Of a stretch of 64,000 nucleotides of DNA, positions 8,549 through 17,619 are shown piece by piece. Both the position numbers and the translations under genes were made by a program. Numbering within the stretch: the first letter of the stretch is position 1; each line of letters begins with the position of its first letter. This DNA comes from Fusobacteriales bacterium. GTDB taxonomy: Bacteria; Fusobacteriota; Fusobacteriia; Fusobacteriales; Fusobacteriaceae. The DNA lies in NCBI GenBank assembly GCA_020063625.1, contig JAICDD010000002.1, forward strand, positions 1 to 64,000, given 5' to 3'. Under the pieces are notes generated by a model. The model worked only from the letters and a program-made list of their open reading frames with translations, had not been told where the DNA came from and made no database searches.

Positions 8549-10357
8549 ATGAAGATAAATAAAAATGAAAGTATGAATATAGTAATAGTTGGTCATGTAG
8601 ACCATGGAAAAAGTACAATAATAGGTAGATTACTTGCTGATACAGATTCTCTTCCTGAAGGAAAACTAGAAAGTGTAAAAGAGATGTGTAAAAGAAATTC
8701 AAAACCATTTGAATACTCTTTTTTATTAGATGCATTAAAAGATGAGCAAGCTCAAGGAATTACTATTGATTCTGCTAGATGTTTCTTTAAAAGTAATAAA
8801 AGAGAGTATATTATAATAGATGCACCTGGTCATATAGAATTTCTAAAAAACATGGTCACTGGTGCAGCTAGAGCAGAAGCAGCTCTTCTTGTAATAGATG
8901 CAAATGAAGGAATACAAGAAAATTCAAAAAGACATGGATATTTATTATCAATGCTTGGTATAAAACAAATAACTATTTTAGTAAATAAAATGGATTTAAT
9001 TAATTATGATGAAAAAATATATAATCAAATTGTAAAAGATTATACAGAATTTTTAAAAGAAATAAATGTAGAACCAAATTCATTTATTCCTGTTAGTGGA
9101 TTTTTTGGAGATAATATTGTAAAAAATTCTGAAAATATCCCTTGGTATAATGGAAAATCTGTATTAGAAACTCTTGATGAATTTTCAAATAAAAATGAAT
9201 TAGAGGAAACTTTTTTTAGAATGCCAGTACAAGATGTATATAAATTTACAAAAAATGGAGATAATAGAAGAATAGTAGCAGGAACAGTAATTTCTGGAAA
9301 ATTAAAAATAGATGATGAAGTTATATTTTATCCATCAGGGAAAAAAAGTGTAGTAAAAACAATAGAATCATTTAATACAGAAGAAAAAAGAGAAATATCT
9401 GCGGGATATGCAACAGGATTTACACTAACAGAACAAATATATATTTCAAGGGGAGAATTAGCTGTAAAAGCTGATGAAACAGCACCACTTATATCAAAAA
9501 AAATTAAAACTAATTTATTTTGGTTATCTAAAAATAGCCTTGTTAAAAACAAAAAATATTTATTTAAAATAGGTACTACAAAAGTAAATGCTGAAGTTGA
9601 AGATATAATACGTGTACTTGATGCTTCTACACTTACTAGTATACAAAAAAAACAAGTAGATAGACATGATGTAGCAGAGCTAATATTAAAACTTGATAAA
9701 CCAATAGCATTTGATAAAGCAGAAGTATTTTCAGATACAAGTAGATTCGTAATAGTAGACAATTATGATATAGCTGGTGGTGGAATAATAACTGAGTCTC
9801 TTGAAAAAAATGAATTACTTGATAAAGTAGCAGAAAGAAATAAAAATTGGGAAAGAGGAGTAGTAAGTAGAGAAGAAAGAGCAGAAAAATATAATCAAAA
9901 ACCATCACTTATATTGCTTACTGGTGAAATAGGAACAGGAAGAAGAGATATAGCAAAACAATTAGAAAAAACATTATTAGATACAGGTAAAAAAGCATAT
10001 TATTTAGGGCTAGAAAACCTTGATTTTGGTCTTGATTCAGATATAAGAGAATGTGATATAGAAAAAGGAAAACAAGAAAAATTAAGAAGATTTGGAGAAA
10101 TTACAAACATTTTACTTGATTCAGGTCAAATAGTAATTGCATCAATTGTTGAGCTTCAAAATAGTGAAAAAGAATTACTTTCTACACTACTAGATGATGT
10201 AAATATTAAAAATTTTCATACTATCTGGGTAGGTGAAAATATTACAACTGATATAGATAATATTGATTTACATATATCACATTTTGATTATACAGAACAA
10301 GCTGTAAACATAATAAAACAGTATCTACAAGATAATAATATAATTTTTAGATTTTAA
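8549..10357 (+). CDS. cysN: Sulfate adenylyltransferase subunit 1 (GTPase) with degenerate APS-kinase-like C-terminus
   Basis: A 602-residue two-part protein. Residues 1 to about 430 are a translational-GTPase-fold CysN: GHVDHGKS at 15-22, DAPGH, NKMD, then beta-barrel domains. From about residue 455 the chain follows CysC, but the P-loop reads GEIGTGRRD (459-467), with the catalytic Lys and Ser replaced by Arg, and the DGDNIR motif is absent. The kinase domain is therefore predicted to be inactive and may be structural or allosteric. It pairs with CysD. It stands alone between repeats 2 and 3 with Shine-Dalgarno GAGGTGA. Confidence 0.93.
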   Translation: MKINKNESMNIVIVGHVDHGKSTIIGRLLADTDSLPEGKLESVKEMCKRNSKPFEYSFLLDALKDEQAQGITIDSARCFFKSNKREYIIIDAPGHIEFLKNMVTGAARAEAALLVIDANEGIQENSKRHGYLLSMLGIKQITILVNKMDLINYDEKIYNQIVKDYTEFLKEINVEPNSFIPVSGFFGDNIVKNSENIPWYNGKSVLETLDEFSNKNELEETFFRMPVQDVYKFTKNGDNRRIVAGTVISGKLKIDDEVIFYPSGKKSVVKTIESFNTEEKREISAGYATGFTLTEQIYISRGELAVKADETAPLISKKIKTNLFWLSKNSLVKNKKYLFKIGTTKVNAEVEDIIRVLDASTLTSIQKKQVDRHDVAELILKLDKPIAFDKAEVFSDTSRFVIVDNYDIAGGGIITESLEKNELLDKVAERNKNWERGVVSREERAEKYNQKPSLILLTGEIGTGRRDIAKQLEKTLLDTGKKAYYLGLENLDFGLDSDIRECDIEKGKQEKLRRFGEITNILLDSGQIVIASIVELQNSEKELLSTLLDDVNIKNFHTIWVGENITTDIDNIDLHISHFDYTEQAVNIIKQYLQDNNIIFRF

Positions 10358-10367
10358 TATTATAAAG

Positions 10368-10407
10368 ATAAGAAAATTCAGTAACGATCGTTACTGAATT
10401 TTCTTAT
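10368..10407 (+). terminator. 40-bp perfect palindrome, probable terminator of cysN
   Basis: A perfect dyad centred on CGATCG with arms such as AAGAAAATTCAGTAAC. It begins 11 bases after the cysN stop. The right arm ends in TTTTCTTATT, so the RNA hairpin would act as an intrinsic terminator, usable in either direction. Confidence 0.65.
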
Positions 10408-10489
10408 TAAATATAGGTATAATATAAGTAATACTTGTATTTAATAAGAAAAAGATTTATACTTTATATAAATAATAAACAATAAAAAA

Positions 10490-11085
10490 AACGTGGAACC
10501 ACGAGATGCTCATAGGATAGAAAAGAGTTGATAATGAAAAATAGCCACGGAAAAATGCGGATTGAATTCAGCACAAAGAAAAGAGAAGAAAATTACACGA
10601 AGAACACAAAGATAGAAAAGATAGAACCACAAAGGGAAAGACTAGGAACCACGGGATGAGCATAGCTTTTGGTATTTTTCTACGAAAACCATCTTAGATA
10701 AACACAAAATAGAAAAGATAATGGGCAATTGAAAATTAGTAAGAAGTGAGCAGTGAGGAGTAAAAAGACTTAAATAGCGCATTTTCGGAGGATATTAGAT
10801 TTTCTTAACGAGGTGAGCGTTAAAAACCGAGAGCTGTTTGAACTATGAAATTTACGAAGTAAATTTTATAGTGATGAAACCACAAGATGGACACTGATAA
10901 ACACAAAATAAAATCCAGTATTTATCTCGTATGAATCCCGTGGTTTCAAAACTAATTTATTCTTAGTGGTCCTTAATGTTTTTCTTTGTGGACTTTGTGT
11001 AACAAAAATCCGTACAATCTGCAGATAAAATCCCGTTTGAATCCCGTGGTTTCCAAAAATTTCGTGATTTCAAATTTTAATAAAA
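10490..11085 (+). repeat. Mosaic intergenic repeat copy 3
   Basis: There is no gene between cysN and hemA. It has left-arm units (ACACGAAGAACACAAAGATAG, AGAACCACAAAGG), the second shared module TTTTTCTACGAAAACCATCT (about 10675), GTGAGCAGTGAGG heptamers, the core TTCGGAGGATATTAGATTTT (from about 10785) and a right arm GGTCCTTAATGTTTTTCTTT...TTTGTGTAAC (about 10969-11004). After the core the sequence diverges (GAGGTGAGCGTTAAAAACCG) from other copies. Confidence 0.8.
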
Positions 11086-11103
11086 AAAGGAGTATTCCTA
11101 AAA

Positions 11104-12090
11104 ATGAAATTAAATAATTTTTATAGATTGAGTATAAACTATAAACAATTTTCCCTAGAAGAAAGAGAAAATCTAATAAATATAGAACTTTATCATAAAA
11201 TAAAAGAGTTTTATAATAAAAAAATTATAAATGGATACGTGGTATTAAATACATGCCTTAGATTTGAAATTTATTTCACTTCTATTAAATCTATAATAGA
11301 ATTAGAAAAATATTTTAATTTTGCAGAAAAAGAAGAATTTACATTTGGAATAGATGCTATTTCTAAATTATTTGAAATATCTTGTGGTTTAGATTCTGTT
11401 ATTTTAGGTGAAGAACAGATATTATCTCAAATAAGAAAATCATATTTTAAATATTTTGAAAAAAATACCACTAATAAACTAATTAATAAAATATTTAATT
11501 TGGCAATTTCTACTGGAAAATCATTTAGACATAATAGTAAAATAAATAGTGAAGCACTTTCACTTGAAAATATAGCATTTTCATTTATTAAATCACATTT
11601 TGAAATAATAAAAAATAAAAATATATTTATATTAGGTGCTGGAGAAGTAGTAGATGATTTATTAAAAATATTTTATAAAAATAATATAAAAAATATAACA
11701 ATAGCTAATAGAACATATAAAAATAGTATAAAATATAATGAGAGATATGGATATAAAATAGTAGATTATAACAAAAAATATGATTATGCAAAAATATCAG
11801 ATATAATTATAGCCTCTACATCAGCTCCACATACAATATTGAAAGTAGAAGAGATGAGTTTTTTACAAGATATATCAAATGAAAAATTTTTTTTAGATTT
11901 AGCTGTCCCACGAGATATTGACCCTAAAATTAAGAAGTATAAAAATATCCATTTATATAATCTTGATGATTTATGGGAAGTATATCATCAAAACAATAGT
12001 AATAGAAAAGATAAAAGTGAAAAATATAGATATGTAATAGATGAAAATATAGAAAAATTAATAAAATGGCTTGAATATACAGAGAGGTGA
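11104..12090 (+). CDS. hemA: Glutamyl-tRNA reductase
   Basis: A 328-residue enzyme making glutamate-1-semialdehyde from Glu-tRNA with NADPH, the first step of tetrapyrrole synthesis. The catalytic Cys51 lies in NTCLR (NTCNR in most homologues). The conserved GLDSVILGEEQI follows, and the NADPH-binding domain has LGAGEVVDD then ANRTY. It is shorter than typical HemA (about 410-450) and lacks most of the C-terminal dimerisation domain, as in some clostridial versions. The Shine-Dalgarno AAGGAG is 11 bases from the ATG and partly pairs with a nearby TCCT. It overlaps hemC by 4 bases. Confidence 0.92.
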   Translation: MKLNNFYRLSINYKQFSLEERENLINIELYHKIKEFYNKKIINGYVVLNTCLRFEIYFTSIKSIIELEKYFNFAEKEEFTFGIDAISKLFEISCGLDSVILGEEQILSQIRKSYFKYFEKNTTNKLINKIFNLAISTGKSFRHNSKINSEALSLENIAFSFIKSHFEIIKNKNIFILGAGEVVDDLLKIFYKNNIKNITIANRTYKNSIKYNERYGYKIVDYNKKYDYAKISDIIIASTSAPHTILKVEEMSFLQDISNEKFFLDLAVPRDIDPKIKKYKNIHLYNLDDLWEVYHQNNSNRKDKSEKYRYVIDENIEKLIKWLEYTER

Positions 12091-13040
12091 GTAAAATAAA
12101 AAAAATAGTTATTGGTAGTAGAGGAAGTATATTAGCTGTAAAGCAAAGTGAAATTGTAATAGAAAAATTAAAGCAAAATTTTTCTGAATATGAGTTTGAA
12201 TTAAAAATTATCAAAACCAGTGGAGATAAAAACTTAAATTATTCTATGCAAAAAAATAATATTAAAAATATGTTTGTAAAAGAGATAGAAGAGGAACTTT
12301 TACAAAATAAAATCGATTTAGCAGTGCATAGTATGAAAGATATGCCTAAAATATTACCAAAAGGATTGACAATATCAAGTATTCCAGATAGAGAGGATAC
12401 AAGAGATGTATTAATATCAAAAAATAATATTAAATTTGATGATTTACCTAAAAACGCAATTATTGGAACTAGCAGTATTCGTAGAAAAATACAATTACTT
12501 AGTTTAAGAGATGATATTATAGTAAAAGAAATTAGAGGAAATATTCATACTAGAATAGATAAAATGTTAAACGGTGATTATGATGCGATAGTTTTAGCAT
12601 ATGCAGGAGTAAAAAGAGCAAATTTAACTGATAAAATAACACAAATTTTTTCATTAGATGAAATGATTCCTTCTCCATGTCAAGGTGCTATTTGTATAGA
12701 GGCGCGTGAAGATGATGAATTTATAAATAATATATTAAATAAAATAAATGATGTTAAAATATCAATTGGCGCAAAATGTGAAAGAGAATTTACTAATTAT
12801 TTAGATGGTGGTTGTAAAGTACCAGTAGGTGCATATAGTGAAATAAATGATGATAAAATAAAACTTACAGGATTTTATTCTACGATTGATGATTATAATA
12901 TAAAAAAAGTAGATAAAGAGAGTATTAAAATATTAACTTTAGAAGATAAAATAGAAAATTATATTGAATTAGCTAAGAGTTTAGCTGAAAGAATTAAATT
13001 CAGCACAAAGAAAAGAGGTCACAGAGTAACACAAAGGTAG
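12087..13040 (+). CDS. hemC: Porphobilinogen deaminase (hydroxymethylbilane synthase)
   Basis: It assembles four porphobilinogens into hydroxymethylbilane. It has the typical N-terminus IVIGSRGSILAVKQSE, SSIRRKIQLL, IRGNIHTRI and the cofactor-carrying Cys in GGCKVPVGAY. GTG 12087 overlaps the hemA stop and also the Shine-Dalgarno GAGGTG; the codon correctly spaced from that site is ATA at 12096, giving the usual N-terminus, so the start is uncertain. The last 15 residues (IKFSTKKRGHRVTQR) are encoded by mosaic repeat sequence that is almost identical to 14861-14900. The native C-terminus has therefore been replaced or extended. Confidence 0.92.
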   Translation: MSKIKKIVIGSRGSILAVKQSEIVIEKLKQNFSEYEFELKIIKTSGDKNLNYSMQKNNIKNMFVKEIEEELLQNKIDLAVHSMKDMPKILPKGLTISSIPDREDTRDVLISKNNIKFDDLPKNAIIGTSSIRRKIQLLSLRDDIIVKEIRGNIHTRIDKMLNGDYDAIVLAYAGVKRANLTDKITQIFSLDEMIPSPCQGAICIEAREDDEFINNILNKINDVKISIGAKCEREFTNYLDGGCKVPVGAYSEINDDKIKLTGFYSTIDDYNIKKVDKESIKILTLEDKIENYIELAKSLAERIKFSTKKRGHRVTQR

Positions 13041-13375
13041 AAAAACCAGAATCATAAAGAAAAAACTTGAAACCACGGGATGAGCTTTCGGTATTTTTCT
13101 ATGAAAAACACCTTAGATAAACACTGGAAAAAATCAACGCAGAGTAACAGAGTAATCAGAGTATCGCAGTAATAGAAAACTTAGCCACGGAAAAACACGG
13201 ATTAAAACGGATAAAACTCTGTGTATCTCAGTGTTCTCTGAGTCTCTGCGTTGAATATCTAATTGTTTTTCGTAGAAGAATCTCGTGTGATATCCAGTGT
13301 ATATCCAGTGGTTTCAAAAAATCCTTAGTGGTCCTTAGTGTTTTTCTTCGTGCACTTTGTGTAACAAAAAATCTA
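12996..13375 (+). repeat. Mosaic intergenic repeat copy 4 (overlaps the hemC 3' end)
   Basis: It begins inside hemC with AATTCAGCACAAAGAAAAGA, a segment also found at about 14861. It continues with the module TTTTTCTATGAAAAACACCT (about 13094), an AACGCAGAGTAACAGAGTAA unit with its complement CTCTGAGTCTCTGCGTTGAA (about 13235), GCCACGGAAAAACACGGATT, and a right arm GGTCCTTAGTGTTTTTCTTC...TTTGTGTAAC (13328-13364). It lacks the TTCGGAGGATATTAG core. Confidence 0.8.
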
Positions 13376-13405
13376 TATTAAAAATTCATTAAATAAGGAG
13401 AATCT

Positions 13406-14827
13406 ATGAAAAATACAAAAATATATCTTGTAGGTGCTGGACCTGGTGATATTGATTTAATCACTGTAAAAGGATTAAAGTGCATACAAAAAGCTGATGT
13501 TATTATATATGATAGACTTGCAAATAAAGAATTATTAAATTATGCTAAAAAAGATTGTGTTTTTGTAAATGTAGGAAAACCACCTAAAAATGGAGGTCAC
13601 TTACAAGAAAATATAAATGATATAATAATAAAATATGCTAAAAAATATAAAAGTATAGTCAGACTTAAAGGTGGCGATCCATTTTTATATGGACGTGGTG
13701 GGGAGGAAATATTAGAAATAATTGAAGCAGGATATGATTTTGAGGTTATACCTGGAATAACTTCTGCATTTTCAGTACCAGCATATGCTGGAATACCTGT
13801 TACATTTCGAGGTATCAGTAATGAAGTGCATATTTTTTCTGGACATAATAAAAATAATGAACAAAAAGATAATTATGAATATATAGCAAAATTAAATGGA
13901 ACTATTATATTTTTAATGGGTGTATCAAAATTACCAGAAATTGTATCAGAACTAATGAAATACGGTAAAGAAAGCAATACAAAAATTGCTATAATTCAAA
14001 ATGGAACGTCTAAATCACAAAAAATAGTAACAGGTACATTTGATAATATAATAGAGAAATCAAAAGATATTACTTCTCCAGCAATAATTATAATAGGAGA
14101 AGTTGTTTCATTACATGAAAAGTTATATAAAAAAAGATATTTAATGTTTAAAAGCACTAAATTAAATAATAATGAAATAAAATTATTTAAACAAAAAAAC
14201 GTTGAAATAACTAGAGAAAAAATTATAAAAACTATTCCAAATAAAATAGATATTTCAATATTAAAAGAATATAAATATTTAATATTTAATAGTATACACG
14301 GTGTAAAAGCTATTTTAAAAAATGTGGATAAAAATAGTTTAAAAAATAAAATTATTTGTTGTACAGGTGAAAAAAGTGCTGATAAAGTAAAAAAATATGG
14401 ACTAAATGTAAAATATGTTGGTGAAAATAGCTTTGAATCATTATATAAAAAAATTAGAGAGATTGAAAAAAATCCTAAAATATTGATAGTAACTTCTAAT
14501 TTAACAAAAGATAAATATAATCAATATAAAAATAAAGATACAAAAGTATTGATAGCTTATAATACAGTTTCTAAAAAGTTAAAAAAAGAAAAACTTGATA
14601 AAATTGCAAGTCAAAACTTTGAGGGCATAATTTTTACAAGTGGTTCAAATGTAGAGAGTTTTTATAAAAATTTAGTGGATAATAATTTTAACATAGACGA
14701 AGTTACACAAAATAAAAGAATAATATCAATAGGCCCTTCAACAACTAAAGTTTTAAATAAATATAATATAAAAATAGATATTGAAGCTAGAGATTATTCA
14801 ATTAAAGGAATTGTTGATATAATCTAA
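13406..14827 (+). CDS. cobA-hemD: Uroporphyrinogen-III C-methyltransferase / uroporphyrinogen-III synthase fusion
   Basis: A 473-residue fusion. Residues 1 to about 240 are SUMT (CobA): VGAGPGDIDLITVKG, VRLKGGDPFLYGRGGEE, and PGITSAFSVPAYAGIPVTFRG near residue 115. It methylates uroporphyrinogen III twice with SAM to give precorrin-2. Residues from about 250 to 473 are a divergent HemD that cyclises hydroxymethylbilane. The fusion is common in Clostridia and places the pathway at the siroheme branch. It is isolated between repeats 4 and 5 with Shine-Dalgarno AAGGAGAA. Confidence 0.92.
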   Translation: MKNTKIYLVGAGPGDIDLITVKGLKCIQKADVIIYDRLANKELLNYAKKDCVFVNVGKPPKNGGHLQENINDIIIKYAKKYKSIVRLKGGDPFLYGRGGEEILEIIEAGYDFEVIPGITSAFSVPAYAGIPVTFRGISNEVHIFSGHNKNNEQKDNYEYIAKLNGTIIFLMGVSKLPEIVSELMKYGKESNTKIAIIQNGTSKSQKIVTGTFDNIIEKSKDITSPAIIIIGEVVSLHEKLYKKRYLMFKSTKLNNNEIKLFKQKNVEITREKIIKTIPNKIDISILKEYKYLIFNSIHGVKAILKNVDKNSLKNKIICCTGEKSADKVKKYGLNVKYVGENSFESLYKKIREIEKNPKILIVTSNLTKDKYNQYKNKDTKVLIAYNTVSKKLKKEKLDKIASQNFEGIIFTSGSNVESFYKNLVDNNFNIDEVTQNKRIISIGPSTTKVLNKYNIKIDIEARDYSIKGIVDII

Positions 14828-14857
14828 ATTAACAAGAAATTTTAATAAAGATAAAAT

Positions 14858-15325
14858 AATTCAGCACAAAGAAAAGAGGTCACAAAGTAACACAAAGGTA
14901 AAATATAAAACCATAAAGGAAAAAACTTGAAACCACGAGATTTTCACAGATAAACACAGGATAGAAAAAATTGACAATAGCAAATGGACAATTGAAAATT
15001 AAATGTAACCACGAATGTCACTAATTTTTACGAATATAACAAACAAAATTAGCCACGGAAAAACACGGATTACCCTGATTATAGTGAATAATGAGAAATT
15101 GGAAGATTTAAGACGCGCCTTTTCGGAGAATATTAGATTTTCTTGATAAATGCGTTACACGAAGAACACAAAGATAGAAGAACAGAACCACAAAGAAAAA
15201 AACTTAGTGGTCTTAGTGGTTTTCTCCGTGCTCTTTGTGTAACAAAACTTCCATAAATTCGTGGCAAAAAATATAAAACTCTGTGTATCTTAGTGTTGAA
15301 GAAATAAGTGTAATTTGTGACTAAA
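14858..15325 (+). repeat. Mosaic intergenic repeat copy 5
   Basis: There is no gene between cobA-hemD and hemB. It starts with the same AATTCAGCACAAAGAAAAGA block that ends hemC. It then has ATTGACAATAGCAAATGGAC, AACCACGAATGTCACTAATTTTTACG, GCCACGGAAAAACACGGATT, the core TTCGGAGAATATTAGATTTT with ATAAATGCGTTACACGAAGA (15122-15166), and a right arm AGTGGTCTTAGTGGTTTTCT...TTTGTGTAAC (15204-15243). Confidence 0.8.
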
Positions 15326-15344
15326 TAATTTTAAAGGAGTGAAG

Positions 15345-16319
15345 ATGAAAAGATATAGAAGACTTCGAAAAAATCAAAATATACGAAATCTAGTAAGTAA
15401 TTTTAAAATTAATATAAATAATTTTATATATCCACTTTTTATTGAAGAGGGAGAAAATATAAAAGAAGAGATAAAATCTATGCCTGGTCAATATAGATTT
15501 TCAATTGATAAATTAAATGATGAACTTGATGAACTATATGCATTAGGTGTAAAAAATTTATTATTATTTGGTATACCAAAGCATAAAAATAGCTGTGGAA
15601 GTGAAGCATATAATGACAATGGAATAATTCAACAAGCAATAAAATATATAAAAAAATATAACCCAAATTTTTTAATAATTAGTGATGTGTGTATGTGCGA
15701 ATATACATCTCATGGTCATTGTGGAATATTAGAAAATGATGATGTAAATAATGATGAAACATTAAAAAAACTGGGAGAGATAGCACTATCACATGCAAAA
15801 GCTGGAGCTGATATAATAGCACCGTCTGATATGATGGATGGTAGAATTGGATATATAAGAGAAATTTTAGATAACAATGGATATAAGGATATCCCAATAA
15901 TGGCATATAGCGTAAAATATGCTTCAAACTTTTATGGACCATTTAGAGATGCTGCTGATTCTGCTCCAAGTTTTGGAGATAGAAAAACATATCAAATGGA
16001 TTATAAAAGAGATAGTAGAGAAGCTATTGATATAGCTCTAAATGATATAAAAAATGGAGCTGATATAATTATGGTGAAACCTGCAATAGCATATCTAGAT
16101 ATAATCTCTAAATTAAGAGAAAAAATATATACTCCAATAGCTGCATATTGTGTAAGTGGAGAATATAGTATGATAAAAGCTGCTGCAATGAATGGATGGT
16201 TAAATGAAAAAAATATTGTCATTGAGAAAATAAATTCACTTCAAAGGGCTGGAGTAGATATTATTATTTCTTATCATACAAAGGATATAGCAAAATGGAT
16301 TATGGATGGTGAAATATAA
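15345..16319 (+). CDS. hemB: Delta-aminolevulinic acid dehydratase (porphobilinogen synthase)
   Basis: A 324-residue enzyme condensing two 5-aminolevulinates to porphobilinogen. The Zn-binding cysteine cluster is present (DVCMCEYTSHGHCGI). The Schiff-base lysine regions are YSVKYASNFYGPFRDAA and MVKPAIAYLD. ATG 15345 lies 5 bases after AAGGAG; the upstream GTG at 15339 overlaps that site and is rejected. Its stop TAA shares one base with the hemL ATG, so translation is coupled. Confidence 0.95.
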   Translation: MKRYRRLRKNQNIRNLVSNFKININNFIYPLFIEEGENIKEEIKSMPGQYRFSIDKLNDELDELYALGVKNLLLFGIPKHKNSCGSEAYNDNGIIQQAIKYIKKYNPNFLIISDVCMCEYTSHGHCGILENDDVNNDETLKKLGEIALSHAKAGADIIAPSDMMDGRIGYIREILDNNGYKDIPIMAYSVKYASNFYGPFRDAADSAPSFGDRKTYQMDYKRDSREAIDIALNDIKNGADIIMVKPAIAYLDIISKLREKIYTPIAAYCVSGEYSMIKAAAMNGWLNEKNIVIEKINSLQRAGVDIIISYHTKDIAKWIMDGEI

Positions 16320-17611
16320 TGAATAAATTTGAAAATTCAAAAAAAATATATAATAAAGCTATAAAAAAAATACCAGGAGGAGTAAATAGTCCTGTAAGAA
16401 ATTTTGGTAGTGTAGATATGAAATATCCTGTCTTTATAAAAAAAGCATATAAAAGTATCCTAATTGATGAAGATAATAATAAATATATAGATTTAATAGG
16501 TTCATGGGGGCCTATGATACTGGGACATAATAATAAAAAAATTATAAAATCAGTAAAAAAAGCATTAAAAAAAGGAACATCATATGGATTACCTACCAAA
16601 CAAGAAGTGCAATTAGCAAAATTAATAGTAGAGAATATTCCATTTATAGACAAGATAAGATTTACAACATCTGGTACAGAAGCAACAATGAGTGCTATAA
16701 GATTAGCTAGAGCATACACAAAACGTGATAAAATAATAAAATTTAAAGGTTGTTATCACGGACACTCTGATAGTTTATTAGTAAGTGGAGGTTCTTATTT
16801 ACTTACTGGTGAGATAATCGATTCAAATGGAATAACTAAAAAAACAATAGAAGATACTCTTTTAGCAGATTACAATAATAAAGAAAGTGTAATAGAGTTG
16901 TTTGAAAAATATAAAGATGAGATAGCAGCAGTAATTGTAGAACCTATTCCTGCAAATATGGGTATTATTTTACCAAAAGATAATTTTTTACAATTTTTAA
17001 GAGATATAACAAAAGAGTATAATAGTATACTTATATTTGATGAAGTTATATCTGGATTTAGGATAGGATTTACAGGAGCGAGTGGTTATTATAATGTAAC
17101 TCCTGATTTAGTAACTTATGGAAAAATAATTGGTGGTGGATTTCCAGTAGGAGCTTTTGGAGGGAAAAAAGAGATAATGGATATGATAGCACCTGTTGGA
17201 AATGTATATCATGCAGGTACTTTATCAGGAAATCCAATAGCTGTAGCAGCAGGAATTGCTACATTAACTAAGTTATTAGATAATCAAATATATATAGATT
17301 TAGAAGAAAAACAAAATTATATAACTACTAAACTTAATAAATTAATTAAAAAATATAATTTAAAAGTATGTATAAATAGTATTGGTTCTTTGTTTACTAT
17401 ATATTTTGGTGTAAAAAAAGTAGAAAATTATGAAGATTCTTTAAAGGCAGATAAAGATATGTTTAACAAATATTTTAAATATATGCTTGAAAATGGAGTA
17501 ATGCTTCCACCTTCTAAATATGAAGCAATATTTTTATCTACATGCCATAGTAAAAAAAACCTTGATTATATAATAAAATTAACTGAAGAGTTTTTTATTT
17601 CAATGAACTAA
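16319..17611 (+). CDS. hemL: Glutamate-1-semialdehyde 2,1-aminomutase
   Basis: A 430-residue PLP enzyme of aminotransferase class III converting glutamate-1-semialdehyde to 5-aminolevulinate. GTEATMSAIRLARAYT and GCYHGHSD bind the cofactor phosphate. The Schiff-base Lys269 is in TYGKIIGGGFPVGAFGG. Length is normal. It overlaps the hemB stop by one base. With HemA it supplies ALA for the siroheme route encoded around it. Confidence 0.95.
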   Translation: MNKFENSKKIYNKAIKKIPGGVNSPVRNFGSVDMKYPVFIKKAYKSILIDEDNNKYIDLIGSWGPMILGHNNKKIIKSVKKALKKGTSYGLPTKQEVQLAKLIVENIPFIDKIRFTTSGTEATMSAIRLARAYTKRDKIIKFKGCYHGHSDSLLVSGGSYLLTGEIIDSNGITKKTIEDTLLADYNNKESVIELFEKYKDEIAAVIVEPIPANMGIILPKDNFLQFLRDITKEYNSILIFDEVISGFRIGFTGASGYYNVTPDLVTYGKIIGGGFPVGAFGGKKEIMDMIAPVGNVYHAGTLSGNPIAVAAGIATLTKLLDNQIYIDLEEKQNYITTKLNKLIKKYNLKVCINSIGSLFTIYFGVKKVENYEDSLKADKDMFNKYFKYMLENGVMLPPSKYEAIFLSTCHSKKNLDYIIKLTEEFFISMN

Positions 17612-17619
17612 TAATTAAT

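Noticed and set aside
9328..9908. Long - strand frames opposite cysN
   Set aside because: They are shadows of the cysN coding strand with low-complexity sequence and no start signals.
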